DNA from: Methylobacterium sp.
GTDB taxonomy: Bacteria > Pseudomonadota > Alphaproteobacteria > Rhizobiales > Beijerinckiaceae
DNA: 64,000 bases
Direction: 5' to 3'
Assembly: GCF_019745455.1 (NCBI RefSeq)
Contig: NZ_JAIETD010000024.1
Span: 124,001 to 188,000, forward strand
Part shown: one piece after another, positions 36,737 through 46,739 of the stretch
Numbering within the stretch: position 1 is the first letter of the stretch
How the letters are laid out: every line of letters begins with the position of its first letter
Program-made: the position numbers and the translations under genes
The notes under the pieces: model-generated
Told to the model about the DNA's origin: nothing
Database searches by the model: none
What the model saw: the letters and a program-made list of their open reading frames with translations, nothing else

Positions 36737-38005
36737 TTAACGCATGAGATAAACATCGCCATCTGTCTGCCCGAGACCCTCCGGCACAGGCACGGTCGTA
36801 GAGCCGTAATTCGTGTTCAAGGTAAGCTTGGGATTGGCGGTGAGCAGCAATTGCCTGGTCACGATAACGGTGAAGGCCGATTGCTGGGCGACCTCGTTGG
36901 TCGCGTCCACGACGAACCTGCCACGTGGCAGATAGACCGTCCCGGTCATGTTCGAGGCATAGTTCGTCTTGATCGAATGATCCCGCAGAAGTGGCGCGGC
37001 GCGGTCCTCGAAGACGAGAAGTCCGGCCAGCGGACCGCTGCGCGGCGCATCGAGGTTGACGCGCGCATTGCTGAGGAACTCGAAGATGCTGCCGTTGCCC
37101 GTGAGATAGAAGCCGACGCCGTCCCCGCGAACATCGGCATTGGAATCGATCGTGAACGGTCCGTCCTTGATCACGTATTCGCCGGGCGAGAAGGAGACGT
37201 AGGAATTGCCGCCGATGAATAGACCGCCGCAATAGGTGCCTGGGAACAGAAGGTGGCGCCCCCCGGCGCTGCCCTTGTCGATGATCGATGCCCTCGTCGC
37301 CGTGCAGGAGCCGATCGAAGGCGGCACGCGGTCCGCGATCGGATCATCGACCTTCACGCAATCGCTGAGCCGGCTTCCGAAGAACGAACCACTGCCCGAA
37401 AAGCCTCCACCCGAGCAGACGCGTGCTGCCGTGACCTGGATGCCGCTATCCGAGGCGATGCCGCTGCCGCTCGCGGAATTGGAGTGGACATCGCACTCCT
37501 TGGCCGTCAGCCACGAATTGGACTTCAGGTAGATCGTCTGGCTGCTGGCGGGGTCGAGGGCGACGACGCAGAGCTTGCGCATGCCCCGCAGGGTCGCCAC
37601 CGACCGGGCCGCAAGGTGTCCCGGCACGACCGCGAGGACACCCGAGAGGTATTGCTTGCGATCATGCTGCAGCCTGACCTCGACGGCGGATCCGTTGTTC
37701 TGCGATGCGACCGCGACGGTCAGGCCCTGTGGGATCTTGTCGGCGGCAAAGGTCTTCCTTGCCCAGGCTTCGGCGACAGCCTGCATTCGGGTCTGCTCGA
37801 AGGCGCTGACCGAAAGTTCGCGCGCTGCCGCCATCGCCGCCGCATCGGCTGCCGACTGGAGGTGAGACCGCTCCTTCACCCACGTCCCATAATCCACGGC
37901 GGCACCCACGACGCCGAGAAGCGCGGGCATGGCAAAGGCGAAAATGAGGAGCGCGCCTCCCGAATGGGAGTCCGCAAAGGCGCGAAACCGAGACATGAGC
38001 TGCAT
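36737..38005 (-). CDS. TadG-like pilus assembly protein
   Basis: 422 residues. The N-terminal helix GGALLIFAFAMPALLGVVGAAVDYG and the following WVKERSHLQSAADAAAMAAAREL are diagnostic of TadG/DUF2134 proteins. The long periplasmic part is rich in Ser, Gly and Asn with several cysteines (CSGGG, CTATR, YCGGL), and its C-terminal half reads as a beta-helix-like series. No von Willebrand A MIDAS motif is evident, unlike long TadG proteins. First gene of the three-gene Tad-like set; AT-rich DNA upstream probably holds the promoter. Confidence 0.8.
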   Translation of the reverse strand: MQLMSRFRAFADSHSGGALLIFAFAMPALLGVVGAAVDYGTWVKERSHLQSAADAAAMAAARELSVSAFEQTRMQAVAEAWARKTFAADKIPQGLTVAVASQNNGSAVEVRLQHDRKQYLSGVLAVVPGHLAARSVATLRGMRKLCVVALDPASSQTIYLKSNSWLTAKECDVHSNSASGSGIASDSGIQVTAARVCSGGGFSGSGSFFGSRLSDCVKVDDPIADRVPPSIGSCTATRASIIDKGSAGGRHLLFPGTYCGGLFIGGNSYVSFSPGEYVIKDGPFTIDSNADVRGDGVGFYLTGNGSIFEFLSNARVNLDAPRSGPLAGLLVFEDRAAPLLRDHSIKTNYASNMTGTVYLPRGRFVVDATNEVAQQSAFTVIVTRQLLLTANPKLTLNTNYGSTTVPVPEGLGQTDGDVYLMR

Positions 38006-38491
38006 CTGCGAGGGGCGTCGGTTGCTCGAAAGAATGTCGGAGACGAAACGTAGAATCCGATCAGGCCCGCAAAGCTGCTAAGGTTTTATGAATCTTCCTT
38101 TAAGCCACGCATGGGGAAAAATCCTTACAAGATTTCGATATTTGACTATGTCCACAGAAATTATTCCGCATTATATTATAGATATGCAGATTTTACGGTA
38201 AAATATTATAGTATAATCGAAATCCCGAAACTCTTGCCTCGTCTCGTCCTTAAGCCGCTCGCAAAATTCGCTCATCAATCGACGACCAGAAGCAGCCCAG
38301 GGAAGCCGGCCGCTCGTTTCTCGCCTCGGCAATCCATCGTCGTGGCCGGATCGGGGGTCCAGCGAAATGATCGGCGACATCACGGCATCGGCGCTGCTGA
38401 TGGCGGCTACTGGACGAGAGCGGCCCGTGTGCCTTCAAGACCGGCGAGGAAGATCGCTGCATCCGCCTCCATCACGACGAGGACGCAACCG
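38006..38491. other. 486-bp region without a recognised gene
   Basis: The left third (about 38085-38225) is strongly AT-rich and lies directly upstream of the TadG-like gene, so it is the likely promoter region. The remaining part is GC-rich with only short open frames and no recognisable product. Confidence 0.5.
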
Positions 38492-39490
38492 TCAGCGCAG
38501 CGAGAACAGCAGAGTGCCCAGTTTCCGGGCCGTCGGCGACTTGCCGTAGAGCCAGAGCGGATCGTTCTGGACGACGTTGCGGGAGAGACCGCGCTTGAAT
38601 TCGAAGACGGCACGGTTCGCGGCCGGGTCGATCCCGCCCAAGTCGAAGATCCGGCATCCTTCCGCCTTCGCCCGCTCGACGATGCGCCAGACCGCGAGGG
38701 TGGCGGCACCGGTGGCGCGGGCGCGGTCGTTCGAGGCCGTGTAGAAATCCGTGCAACGCTCGGCCGACAGGTGGGCGATGCGCACGAGAACGCGCTTTCC
38801 GTTCTCGCTCACATCGAGGAACAAGAGGTGCTCGTCGTCGGCCGCGATCTCGCGGAAGGCATCCGTCCTCAGGGAGCTCGCGAAACCTTTGCGCGCGCGA
38901 AGGGCCGCGTACATCGCCGTGAAATCGTCGAAGGCCGACAGGCGCTCGTCGCGGTCCTCGAGGAAGTGCGTCGTCAACGCGGTGTTCCCCTCAGCCTTGC
39001 GCAGAGCCTTGCGCCAACGCTGCTCCATTTCCGTCTGGATCACCGCGAGGTCCGGAGTCAGGTCGAGTTCGAGGGTGTGGTCGCGCGCCTGAACGATCGG
39101 CGCGAAGCCGTGCATGAGGAGCGCAAGCGTTGCATCCCGGGTCTCGAAGCGCTCGTAGTTGATGCCCAGAAGGTCGAACCGGCCGAGATCGAGATGCGCG
39201 ATGAACGCGGCGAACGCCGCCTCGGCACGACGTGCACCGGTCTCCGTCAGCAGCGGGCCGCCCTGGACGTAGACGAAACGGGCCGGTCCCTTGCGGTGCT
39301 CCTGCCATTGGACGAAGGCGAGTACCTCGCCGTCGGCCGTGACGACCCCGCGCCGCACCTTCAGGCCACGCCGAGTCTTGTAAGCACCCCAGGCACTTCC
39401 GCAGTAGATGTTGGCCCCCGGGCAAGCCCAGACTCGCCGATCCCAGTCCGAAGAGTCCGCAACCTCCTCGACTTCAACCCTAGACGCCAT
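38492..39490 (-). CDS. FemAB-like GNAT acyltransferase (peptidoglycan-bridge enzyme family)
   Basis: 332 residues from an ATG with AAGGAG four bases upstream, which decides the start against 17 further open codons. Two GNAT-like halves are seen: the central region with RWRKALRKAEGNT and the C-terminal FDLGGIDPAANRAVFEFKRGLS, the latter characteristic of FemAB/FmhB-type aminoacyl transferases and related proteins. Gram-positive members add amino acids to lipid II; proteobacterial ones often serve polysaccharide or surface modification, so the substrate is open. It is a single-gene unit. Confidence 0.78.
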   Translation of the reverse strand: MASRVEVEEVADSSDWDRRVWACPGANIYCGSAWGAYKTRRGLKVRRGVVTADGEVLAFVQWQEHRKGPARFVYVQGGPLLTETGARRAEAAFAAFIAHLDLGRFDLLGINYERFETRDATLALLMHGFAPIVQARDHTLELDLTPDLAVIQTEMEQRWRKALRKAEGNTALTTHFLEDRDERLSAFDDFTAMYAALRARKGFASSLRTDAFREIAADDEHLLFLDVSENGKRVLVRIAHLSAERCTDFYTASNDRARATGAATLAVWRIVERAKAEGCRIFDLGGIDPAANRAVFEFKRGLSRNVVQNDPLWLYGKSPTARKLGTLLFSLR

Positions 39491-39898
39491 GTCGCTCCTT
39501 ATCCCAGGGACGCTCGGCGATCGTCTCGCCTGCGGCAGCAACTTGAAACGTTCGCATTAAATATTTGATCACCGGATCGTCGACCGCGGGCGAGACTTGA
39601 GATTTCCCCACACACTTAGCCGTCCTCGCGTTGGCGGTTTGAGCTTCGCGGTGGGATAGACGCCCTCGGGCGCCGGGCGTCGGTGGCAACTTAGCCATGG
39701 TGAGGGACGCACTGCGTCAGGAATGCGCCGGTATGGCGAACCCGTGTTCCGCGCGCGCGCCTCGCACCATATCGTCGATGTCATAGCCTGCTCGCTAGTC
39801 GGGGCGATCGTCAGTCTTCGCCGATACGAAGAAAGATGACGCAGCCGACTTCCGAAGCAGTCTGAGACGACCTCCGGCCCGCCCATCGACGGCCAACG
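39491..39898. other. 408-bp region without a recognised gene
   Basis: Lies between two minus-strand genes. It contains the promoter and ribosome-binding site of the FemAB-like gene near 39495-39570, where the sequence is locally AT-rich. A 105-codon open frame (39569-39886) has no coding signature. Confidence 0.5.
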
Positions 39899-41314
39899 CT
39901 ATGGAAGGGCGGCGGGAAGTTCGATCGTGACTTTGGTTCCGATATCTTCGCTGCTCTCGAGGTCGATCCGTCCGCGCAAGGTCGAGGTGACGAGATTGTA
40001 GACGATGTGCAGGCCTAGGCCGGTACTGCCAGCATCGCGCCTCGTCGTGAAGAATGGATCGAAGATCCGCGCGACATTCTCGTTCGGAATGCCCCGGCCG
40101 TCGTCGCGAAACACGATCCTGATCCGCGCCTCGTCGAGCCGGACCACATCGATGTCGATCGTACCCGCGCGTCCCTCGGGAAAGGCATGGATCACGGCAT
40201 TCAGCGCGAGGTTGCTGACGACCTGCGCGAGGGCGCCCGGATAGGAATCGAGGACGATCCCATCAGCGCAGGCGAGGCGGACTTCGTGGCCTTTGCGTCG
40301 GAGGAGCGGGCCGAGGGTACTCAGCAATTCGACGAGCCACTCGCGGACATCGAAGCTGCGCCGGTCCCCCGCGGCCTGATCGACCGCGACCTGCTTGAAG
40401 TTGTGAATGAGATCGGCGGCGCGTGTCAGGTTGGAGAAGATCAGCGTCGTACCCTCGCTGAGCCGGTCGACGCAGTCCGCCAGTTGCGAGCGACTGACTC
40501 GTCCCGAGGCGACGCTGCCGCGGAGCAGTGCGAGGTGGTGGTCGAACGCCGTCGAGGTCGTGAGCGCGAGACCGATGGGCGTATTGATCTCGTGCGCGAC
40601 GCCCGCGACGAGTTCGCCCAGGGCGGCGAGCTTTTCGGCCTGGACCAGATGCGCCTGCGCCGCGCGCAACTCGGCGAGCGTTGCCTCCGAGCGCTCTTTC
40701 TCGACCTGCAGCTCCTGCGTGGTTCGGAACTGGCGCCTTGCGCGGAATTCCCGGGCGCCGACGCCGTAGAGCGTGAGCGCATAGGCCGCCCCGATCTCAG
40801 CATTGTTCACGAGAGCCAAGCCGGAATTCTCGTGCGTCGCGAAGGTCTCGAAGACGGCGAAGCACGTCCAGGTCGAAATGGCGAAGATCGCGAACGAGAT
40901 CATCCGAAGGGGCAGCAGCGTCGCCACGAAGAGGATCACGATGATCATGCCCGCAGCGCCATGATCGAAGCTCGGCCTGAGAAAGACGTAGATCACGCTG
41001 AGCATGCAGCCCGGCACAATGCAGTAGACGAGGTAGATCTGTTCCGCCCAGGGGCGGGCGAACGGCCGGGTGAGCAGGAGAGTCGCCGGCAGCAGGACCA
41101 AGATTGCGACGGCGAGCCTGATCGAGGTGGCAGCGGCCCAGGCATCCGGGCTGAGGATCCAGTCCATGGCCGAGAAGGAACAGTAGACGAAGGCGCCGAG
41201 CACCATCGCCGCCTGGGTACGACCGGGATCGTCGAGCGTGAATTGTCGAACGAACTGCTTCTCGACCTGCGGATCGTCGAAGCGGAGACCGAGCTTGAGC
41301 AGCAGCTTGTGCAT
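39899..41314 (-). CDS. Membrane sensor histidine kinase
   Basis: 471 residues from an ATG preceded by GGGGAGG. Six hydrophobic segments (about 35-185) form a membrane input domain with no large periplasmic part. A short coiled coil leads to the kinase core: phospho-acceptor His241 in GVAHEINTPIG, then N, D and G boxes (NLALNAVIHA, FRDDGRGIP, STGLGLHIVYNLV). The HEINTP form is that of the soluble-output kinases often lacking a neighbouring regulator; none is adjacent here. The frame stays open well upstream but runs antisense through the YcaC-like gene, so that extension is rejected. Confidence 0.87.
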   Translation of the reverse strand: MHKLLLKLGLRFDDPQVEKQFVRQFTLDDPGRTQAAMVLGAFVYCSFSAMDWILSPDAWAAATSIRLAVAILVLLPATLLLTRPFARPWAEQIYLVYCIVPGCMLSVIYVFLRPSFDHGAAGMIIVILFVATLLPLRMISFAIFAISTWTCFAVFETFATHENSGLALVNNAEIGAAYALTLYGVGAREFRARRQFRTTQELQVEKERSEATLAELRAAQAHLVQAEKLAALGELVAGVAHEINTPIGLALTTSTAFDHHLALLRGSVASGRVSRSQLADCVDRLSEGTTLIFSNLTRAADLIHNFKQVAVDQAAGDRRSFDVREWLVELLSTLGPLLRRKGHEVRLACADGIVLDSYPGALAQVVSNLALNAVIHAFPEGRAGTIDIDVVRLDEARIRIVFRDDGRGIPNENVARIFDPFFTTRRDAGSTGLGLHIVYNLVTSTLRGRIDLESSEDIGTKVTIELPAALP

Positions 41315-41557
41315 GCCCTCCCCACTACACGCTGGAATTCTCGGTGCCCAAGCCCGAAACGCCTCCGCTTCCACCGTTTTTGTGCGGATAATGCGCGTTC
41401 TGCTTTGTCGGACGCGCGTTCGGTGACGGCGACGGCCTTCAGCGCCTAAGCTATAAAATGGAAACAATGAGTTTCCATCGTTTCCATATCCAGCAGATAA
41501 GCAAATTGCATAATCAATCCATCGGCAGCGCAGCGCGCCGAACTGATGGAGACGACG

Positions 41558-42205
41558 ATGAGCAAGCCCTATAACCGCCTCGACATCGATCAGGCCGTGG
41601 TCCTTCTGGTGGATCACCAGGCCGGGCTCCTGTCCCTGGTGAGGGACTATCAGCCGGACCAGTTCAAGAACAACGTGCTCGCGGTGGCCGACCTCGCTGC
41701 CTACTTCAAGCTGCCGACCATCCTGACCACGAGCTTCGAGGAGGGCCCCAACGGTCCCCTGATGCCGGAGCTGAAGGCGAAATTTCCGGACGCGCCCTAC
41801 ATCGCGCGTCCCGGCCAGATCAACGCCTGGGACAACCCTGAATTCGTCGCCGCCATCAAGGCGACGGGCCGCAAGCAGATCATCATCGCCGGAGTGGTCA
41901 CAGAGGTCTGCGTCGCCTTCGTCGCCTTGTCGGCGATCGCGGAAGGCTACGAGGTCTTCGCCGTGACCGACGCCTCCGGCACCTTCAACGAGGGCGTTCG
42001 CGATGCCGCCTGGGTTCGGATGTCCTCGGCCGGCGTCCAGTTGATCAACTGGTTCGGCGTCGCCTGCGAGTTGCACCGCGATTGGCGCCGCGATGTCGAG
42101 GGATTGGCGACCCTGCTCGCCGACCACATTCCTGACTACCGCAATCTCATGACCAGCTACGATGCATTCAGGGGGCCGAATCAGGCCGCCGGCAAGGCTG
42201 CCTGA
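41558..42205 (+). CDS. YcaC-like cysteine hydrolase (isochorismatase superfamily)
   Basis: 215 residues from the second ATG (MSKPYNRLD), which has GGAG six bases upstream and matches the normal YcaC start. Strong family likeness throughout: [43 protein letters not shown] and [10 protein letters not shown]. The catalytic Asp19 and nucleophile Cys118 are in place. The family hydrolyses an unknown amide-like substrate and forms octamers. It is followed 80 bp later by a haloperoxidase-like hydrolase, a pairing common in stress-linked clusters. Confidence 0.88.
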   Translation: MSKPYNRLDIDQAVVLLVDHQAGLLSLVRDYQPDQFKNNVLAVADLAAYFKLPTILTTSFEEGPNGPLMPELKAKFPDAPYIARPGQINAWDNPEFVAAIKATGRKQIIIAGVVTEVCVAFVALSAIAEGYEVFAVTDASGTFNEGVRDAAWVRMSSAGVQLINWFGVACELHRDWRRDVEGLATLLADHIPDYRNLMTSYDAFRGPNQAAGKAA

Positions 42206-42285
42206 GACGAAGCCCCCTTAGAACGCAGCGCATACACGACGGCGCGACCGGCGGGTCGCGCCTCTCTGCCGAATGGAGCTCCACC

Positions 42286-43116
42286 ATGCCAAGCATCACC
42301 ACCGCAGACGGCGCCGAGATTTTCTACAAGGATTGGGGCCCGCGCGACGCGCAGCCGATCGTGTTCCACCATGGCTGGCCGCTGAGCGGCGACGACTGGG
42401 ACAACCAGATGCTCTTCTTCCTCGGCGAAGGCTTTCGCGTGATCGCCCATGACCGACGCGGCCACGGCCGCTCGTCCCAGACCGCTATCGGGCACGAAAT
42501 GGATACCTACGCGGCCGACGTGATCGCTTTGGCAAAGGCCCTCGACCTCAAGAATGCGATCCATATCGGCCATTCCACGGGCGGGGGCGAGGTCGCCCGC
42601 TACGTGGCCCGCGCCGAGACCGGCCGTGTAGCAAAGGCGGTGCTGATCGGCGCGGTGCCGCCCGTGATGGTCAAATCGGACAAGAATCCCGGCGGCCTGC
42701 CGATCGAGGTCTTCGACGGTTTCCGCGTGGCACTCGTTGCCAACCGGGCGCAGTTCTACCGTGACATCCCGTCGGGACCGTTCTTCGGCTTCAACCGCGA
42801 GGGCGCAGAGGTCTCGCAGGGTGCGATCGACAATTGGTGGCGCCAGGGAATGATGGGTGCCGCCAACGCCCACTACGAATGCATCAAGGCGTTCTCGGAA
42901 ACCGACTTCACCGAGGACCTGAAGGCGATCGACGTGCCGGTGCTGGTAATGCACGGCACCGACGACCAGATCGTTCCGATCGCGGATTCAGCCCTCCTCG
43001 CCCATCCGCTCCTCAAGCACGGCACGCTGAAGACCTATGAGGGCCTACCGCACGGCATGTGCACGACGCATCCGGACGTGATAAACCCGGACCTCCTCGC
43101 TTTCATCCGAGGCTGA
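42286..43116 (+). CDS. Alpha/beta hydrolase, non-haem chloroperoxidase type
   Basis: 276 residues. The triad is visible: Ser97 in the nucleophile elbow GHSTGG, an Asp in HGTDDQIVP (about 226) and His in GLPHGM (about 256). The oxyanion [14 protein letters not shown] motif is that of cofactor-free haloperoxidases/perhydrolases, whose true role is usually esterase or peracid hydrolase. No signal peptide. It converges with the PHA depolymerase gene. Confidence 0.9.
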   Translation: MPSITTADGAEIFYKDWGPRDAQPIVFHHGWPLSGDDWDNQMLFFLGEGFRVIAHDRRGHGRSSQTAIGHEMDTYAADVIALAKALDLKNAIHIGHSTGGGEVARYVARAETGRVAKAVLIGAVPPVMVKSDKNPGGLPIEVFDGFRVALVANRAQFYRDIPSGPFFGFNREGAEVSQGAIDNWWRQGMMGAANAHYECIKAFSETDFTEDLKAIDVPVLVMHGTDDQIVPIADSALLAHPLLKHGTLKTYEGLPHGMCTTHPDVINPDLLAFIRG

Positions 43117-43120
43117 GAAA

Positions 43121-43147
43121 GCCGGAGCAGGCTGGGACTCCTCCGGC
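43121..43147. terminator. Hairpin between convergent genes
   Basis: GCCGGAG at 43121-43127 pairs with CTCCGGC at 43141-43147; an alternative stem AGCAGGC/GCCTGCT overlaps it. It lies in the 36-bp gap between the hydrolase stop and the PHA depolymerase stop and may serve both strands. Confidence 0.45.
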
Positions 43148-43152
43148 CTGCT

Positions 43153-44439
43153 TCACCCAACCTGCCGGAACTCGGCCACTTCCGTCTCTGCCTGCATCTC
43201 CCGCACGAAGCTCGCGATTCGGGGCGCGATGATCGTGCGGTAGCGGGAGCCGTTGAAGACGCCGTAATGGCCGACGCTGTCCTGCAGGTGGTAGGCCTTG
43301 CGGCTCTCGGGCAGGTTCGGGGTCAGATCGAGGGCCGCCTTTGTCTGGCCGACGCCGGAGATGTCGTCGTTCTCGCCCTCGATGGCGAGAATCGCACAGG
43401 TGCGGATGGCCTTGAGGTCCACGGGCTCGCCCCGGTGGCGCATCTCGCCCTTGGGCAGGGCATGGTCGACGAAAACGGTCTTTACCGTCTGCAGATAATA
43501 CTCGGCGGTGAGGTCCATCACCGCGAGGTATTCATCGTAGAAATCGCGGTGCTTCTCGGCGGAATCGCCGTCGCCAGTGACCAGGTGGTCGAACATCTCG
43601 GCATGGGCGTCGACGTGGCGGTCGAGATTCATCGCCATGAAGCCGGAGAGCTGAAAGAAGCCAGGATAGACGCTGCGCCAAGCACCCGGATAGCCGACCG
43701 GCACCACCGTGATGCAGTTCGCCTCGAACCACTTGGTGCCTCGCTCCTGGGCGAGGCAGTTGACGGCGGTGGGCGAGCGGCGTGTGTCGATCGGGCCGCC
43801 CATCAGGGTCATCGAGACCGGCACGCCGGGGGCGGGCTTACCTTGGGTGGCTTTGGCCTCCATCAGCGCGATCGCCGCCAGCACCGGTACGGCGGGCTGG
43901 CAGACCGCCATCACGTGGAGGTCCGGCCCGAGATGGACAAAGATCTCCTGCAAGTAGTCGATATAGGTATCGAGATCGAAGCGGCCGGCAGTGAGCGGCA
44001 CGAGCCGGGCATCGGCCCAATCGGTTATAAAGACCTGATGGTCGGGCAGCAATGCCTCGACGGTGCCGCGCAGCAGCGTGGCGTAATGGCCCGACATCGG
44101 CGCCACGACGAGGATCTTCGGCTGCGCCTCAGCCGGACCGCGCACGAAACCGCGATCGAAGGTGACGATTCGGCAGAACGGCTTCTCCCAGACCACGCGC
44201 TCGCTCACCGGGACGCTGGTGCCGTCGACTGTCGTGCGGGCAAGGCCGAAGCTCGGCTTGGCGTAGCGGCGGGTCACCCGCTCGAACATCTCGCACCCAG
44301 CGGCGAAAGACTTGGCGTAGGGCGAATAGGCGAAGGGATTGGCGGGATTCTGCAGGCTGTAACGGCTCGCATCGGCCATGAGCCGCGCCGGGGCGGTCAT
44401 CATCCGGGCGGTCTCGTAGAAATAATAGGCCAGGTTCAT
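43153..44439 (-). CDS. phaZ: Intracellular polyhydroxyalkanoate depolymerase
   Basis: 428 residues. Strong likeness to Cupriavidus PhaZ1-type enzymes: N terminus MNLAYYFYETARMMTAPARL, a nucleophilic cysteine in the lipase-box-like MAVCQPAVPVLA (Cys180), ITDWADARLVPLTAGRFDLD, and a C-terminal HYGVFNGSRYR. It mobilises intracellular PHB granules to hydroxybutyrate oligomers. No signal peptide, as expected. It is divergent from the redox kinase gene (227 bp apart). Confidence 0.93.
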   Translation of the reverse strand: MNLAYYFYETARMMTAPARLMADASRYSLQNPANPFAYSPYAKSFAAGCEMFERVTRRYAKPSFGLARTTVDGTSVPVSERVVWEKPFCRIVTFDRGFVRGPAEAQPKILVVAPMSGHYATLLRGTVEALLPDHQVFITDWADARLVPLTAGRFDLDTYIDYLQEIFVHLGPDLHVMAVCQPAVPVLAAIALMEAKATQGKPAPGVPVSMTLMGGPIDTRRSPTAVNCLAQERGTKWFEANCITVVPVGYPGAWRSVYPGFFQLSGFMAMNLDRHVDAHAEMFDHLVTGDGDSAEKHRDFYDEYLAVMDLTAEYYLQTVKTVFVDHALPKGEMRHRGEPVDLKAIRTCAILAIEGENDDISGVGQTKAALDLTPNLPESRKAYHLQDSVGHYGVFNGSRYRTIIAPRIASFVREMQAETEVAEFRQVG

Positions 44440-44666
44440 CCGTCTCTCCCGCTGCGCCGTTTCCGGAGCAAGCCTGCAACTAAGGGGCTACACGCTAACC
44501 GGCTTCACCCTACCGGGAGTTCCCGACGACGGTCGCCGCGTGCCCTCTCGGACGTCGCATCTGCACAATACTGCTCGTTCCTGATGGAATCATGAACCGG
44601 CGCGGCACCCGAGAGTGACACCGATGCGTTGGAGCTGGGACCACAGCGCGCTATCGTCGTTGGACC

Positions 44667-46067
44667 ATGATCGATCTGAGCTCCGGCGGCTTTACCCGCG
44701 ACGCACGCCACCTGCGTCTCGACACCTTCGTTCGGCTGCGCTGGCTCGCGATCACCGGGCAGAGCGCAGCCGTGCTCGGGGCGCAGTTCGGACTCGGACT
44801 GCCTCTGCCCTTCGGGTGGTGCTTCCTCGTCATCGCCGCGTCATCATGGCTGAACCTCGCTCTGCGGATCCGGTTTCCGGCCAGCTACCGGCTCTCCGAC
44901 GATTCGGCAGCCCTGCTTCTGGCCTTCGACATCATCCAGCTTGCCGCTCTGCTGTTTCTCACCGGCGGGCTGCAGAACCCCTTCGCCCTGCTCTTCCTCG
45001 CGCCGGTCCTGATTTCGGCGACCGCCCTGCCGCCGGAACGGACCTTGGCGCTCGGACTTCTGGCGGTGGGACTCGCGACGCTCCTCGCCCTGGTCCACCG
45101 CCCCCTCCCCTGGTTCAGCGACGGGCGGCTCGAACTGCCGTTTCTCTACGTCTCCGGTGTCTGGACCGCGATCCTGCTCGGCACCGCCTTCACCGGCGTC
45201 TATGCCTGGAAGGTGGCGGAAGAGACGCGACAGCTCGCCCAGGCCCTCGCCGCAACGGAACTTGTGCTGGCTCGCGAGCAGCACCTGTCCCAGCTCGACG
45301 GGCTGGCGGCGGCGGCGGCGCACGAGCTCGGCACGCCCCTCGGCACCATCATGGTGGTCACCAAGGAGCTGACCCGCCAGCTCGGCGCCACCGCCTCGCC
45401 CTCGGTGCAGGAGGATTTGAAGCTGCTTCGCGACCAGGTCGACCGATGCCGCGGCATCCTCTCGAAGCTGACCTCGCTCGACGACGACGAGGGCGGCTTC
45501 CTCCAGACCGTCAGCCTCAGCCACCTCGTCGAGGAACTGGTGGCGCCGCAGCGCGCCATGGGCATCGCCCTCGACGTGACCAGTCGGGGCGAAGGGCCGG
45601 AGCCCTCCTGCCGGCGCAATCCCGGAGTGATGTTCGGGCTCGCCAACATCGTCGACAACGCCGTCGACTTCGCCGAGAGCCGCGTCGTGATCGAGGCGCG
45701 CTGGACCCTCGATCGTGTCTCCCTCGAGATTCGCGACGACGGACCGGGCTTCTCCAGCGAGGTGCTCCTGCGGGCCGGGGAGCCCTACGTGACGACCCGA
45801 AGCCCCGACAAGGCGCATAGGGGAGAGGAGGTCGGCGCCGGGCTCGGCCTCGGACTCTTCATTGCCAAGACCCTGATCGAACGCTCGGGCGCCCAGCTCG
45901 CCCTCTCCAACGTCTCCAGCCACGACGAGGCCGGGCAACCGACGACCGGCGCCGTCGTGCGGGTCTCGTGGGCGAGGCCGATTTTCGAGCGGGATGCAAT
46001 TGCGCACAATGAATTCGTGCGCTCTACGCAATCCCCCCTCCTCGAACGCGGAACGATTCCTATATGA
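44667..46067 (+). CDS. Redox-sensing histidine kinase, RegB/PrrB/ActS type
   Basis: 466 residues. Six membrane segments in the first ~180 residues, with the quinone-sensing motif GGLQNPF at 100-106. The phospho-acceptor is His219 in AAAHELGTPLGT; Cys261 in VDRCRGIL lies 42 residues later, matching the position of the redox-active Cys265 of Rhodobacter RegB relative to its histidine. HATPase boxes (NIVDNAVDFA, DDGPGFS and GLGLGLFIAKTL) follow. It senses the quinone pool and controls respiration, carbon and nitrogen fixation genes in relatives. Its response regulator is the next gene. Confidence 0.92.
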   Translation: MIDLSSGGFTRDARHLRLDTFVRLRWLAITGQSAAVLGAQFGLGLPLPFGWCFLVIAASSWLNLALRIRFPASYRLSDDSAALLLAFDIIQLAALLFLTGGLQNPFALLFLAPVLISATALPPERTLALGLLAVGLATLLALVHRPLPWFSDGRLELPFLYVSGVWTAILLGTAFTGVYAWKVAEETRQLAQALAATELVLAREQHLSQLDGLAAAAAHELGTPLGTIMVVTKELTRQLGATASPSVQEDLKLLRDQVDRCRGILSKLTSLDDDEGGFLQTVSLSHLVEELVAPQRAMGIALDVTSRGEGPEPSCRRNPGVMFGLANIVDNAVDFAESRVVIEARWTLDRVSLEIRDDGPGFSSEVLLRAGEPYVTTRSPDKAHRGEEVGAGLGLGLFIAKTLIERSGAQLALSNVSSHDEAGQPTTGAVVRVSWARPIFERDAIAHNEFVRSTQSPLLERGTIPI

Positions 46068-46121
46068 AGGTCTCGCGAAGATAAGAACGTTTCTGAAGAC
46101 AGGTATTTGGAGGAGCGTCGG

Positions 46122-46718
46122 ATGCTGACGCAAGCTGGAACGCCGACGGCCGAAGCCGCGGTGCTGCCCGAGAACGATCCCCTGGCGGCCTTTGCCGATC
46201 GCAGCCTGTTGATCGTCGACGACGACAAGCCGTTCTCGATGCGGCTGGCGCGGGCGATGGAGATGCGCGGTTACAACGTGCAGGTCGCCGAAAGCGTTGC
46301 CGACGGAGTCTCGGCCGTCGATGCGCGGCCGCCGGCCTTCGCGGTGATCGACATGCGGCTCGGGGACGGCAATGGCCTCGACGTGATCGCCCGCCTCAAG
46401 GAGCGCCGGCCCGATGCCCGCGGCGTGATCCTCACCGGCTACGGCAACATCGCTACCGCCGTGACGGCGGTGAAGCTCGGCGCCTTCGATTATCTCGCCA
46501 AGCCCGCCGATGCCGACGAGATCCACGGCACGCTGATGGCGCAGCCGGGCGAGCGCGCCGATCCGCCGGAGAACCCGATGTCGGCGGACCGCGTGCGCTG
46601 GGAGCATATTCAGCGGGTCTACGAGCTGTGCGGCCGCAACGTCTCCGAGACGGCACGGCGCCTCAACATGCATCGCCGCACGCTCCAGCGCATCCTCGCC
46701 AAGCGGGCACCGCGCTGA
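46122..46718 (+). CDS. Redox response regulator, RegA/PrrA/ActR type
   Basis: 198 residues from an ATG preceded by GGAGGAG. The receiver domain has the acidic pair in LLIVDDDKPF, phospho-acceptor Asp77 in VIDMRLGDGNG and Lys in LAKPAD. A short linker with four prolines leads to a Fis-type helix-turn-helix (NVSETARRLNMHRRTLQRIL) that is nearly invariant in the RegA family. It lies 54 bp after the kinase gene. It would bind promoters of energy-metabolism genes under low oxygen. Confidence 0.93.
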   Translation: MLTQAGTPTAEAAVLPENDPLAAFADRSLLIVDDDKPFSMRLARAMEMRGYNVQVAESVADGVSAVDARPPAFAVIDMRLGDGNGLDVIARLKERRPDARGVILTGYGNIATAVTAVKLGAFDYLAKPADADEIHGTLMAQPGERADPPENPMSADRVRWEHIQRVYELCGRNVSETARRLNMHRRTLQRILAKRAPR

Positions 46719-46739
46719 AGCTGCACCCAGCCGGCTCGG

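Noticed and set aside
41315..42127. Extension of the sensor kinase to 742 residues
   Set aside because: The extra 271 codons run antisense through the YcaC-like gene; the ATG at 41314 has a strong ribosome-binding site and matches a normal kinase start.
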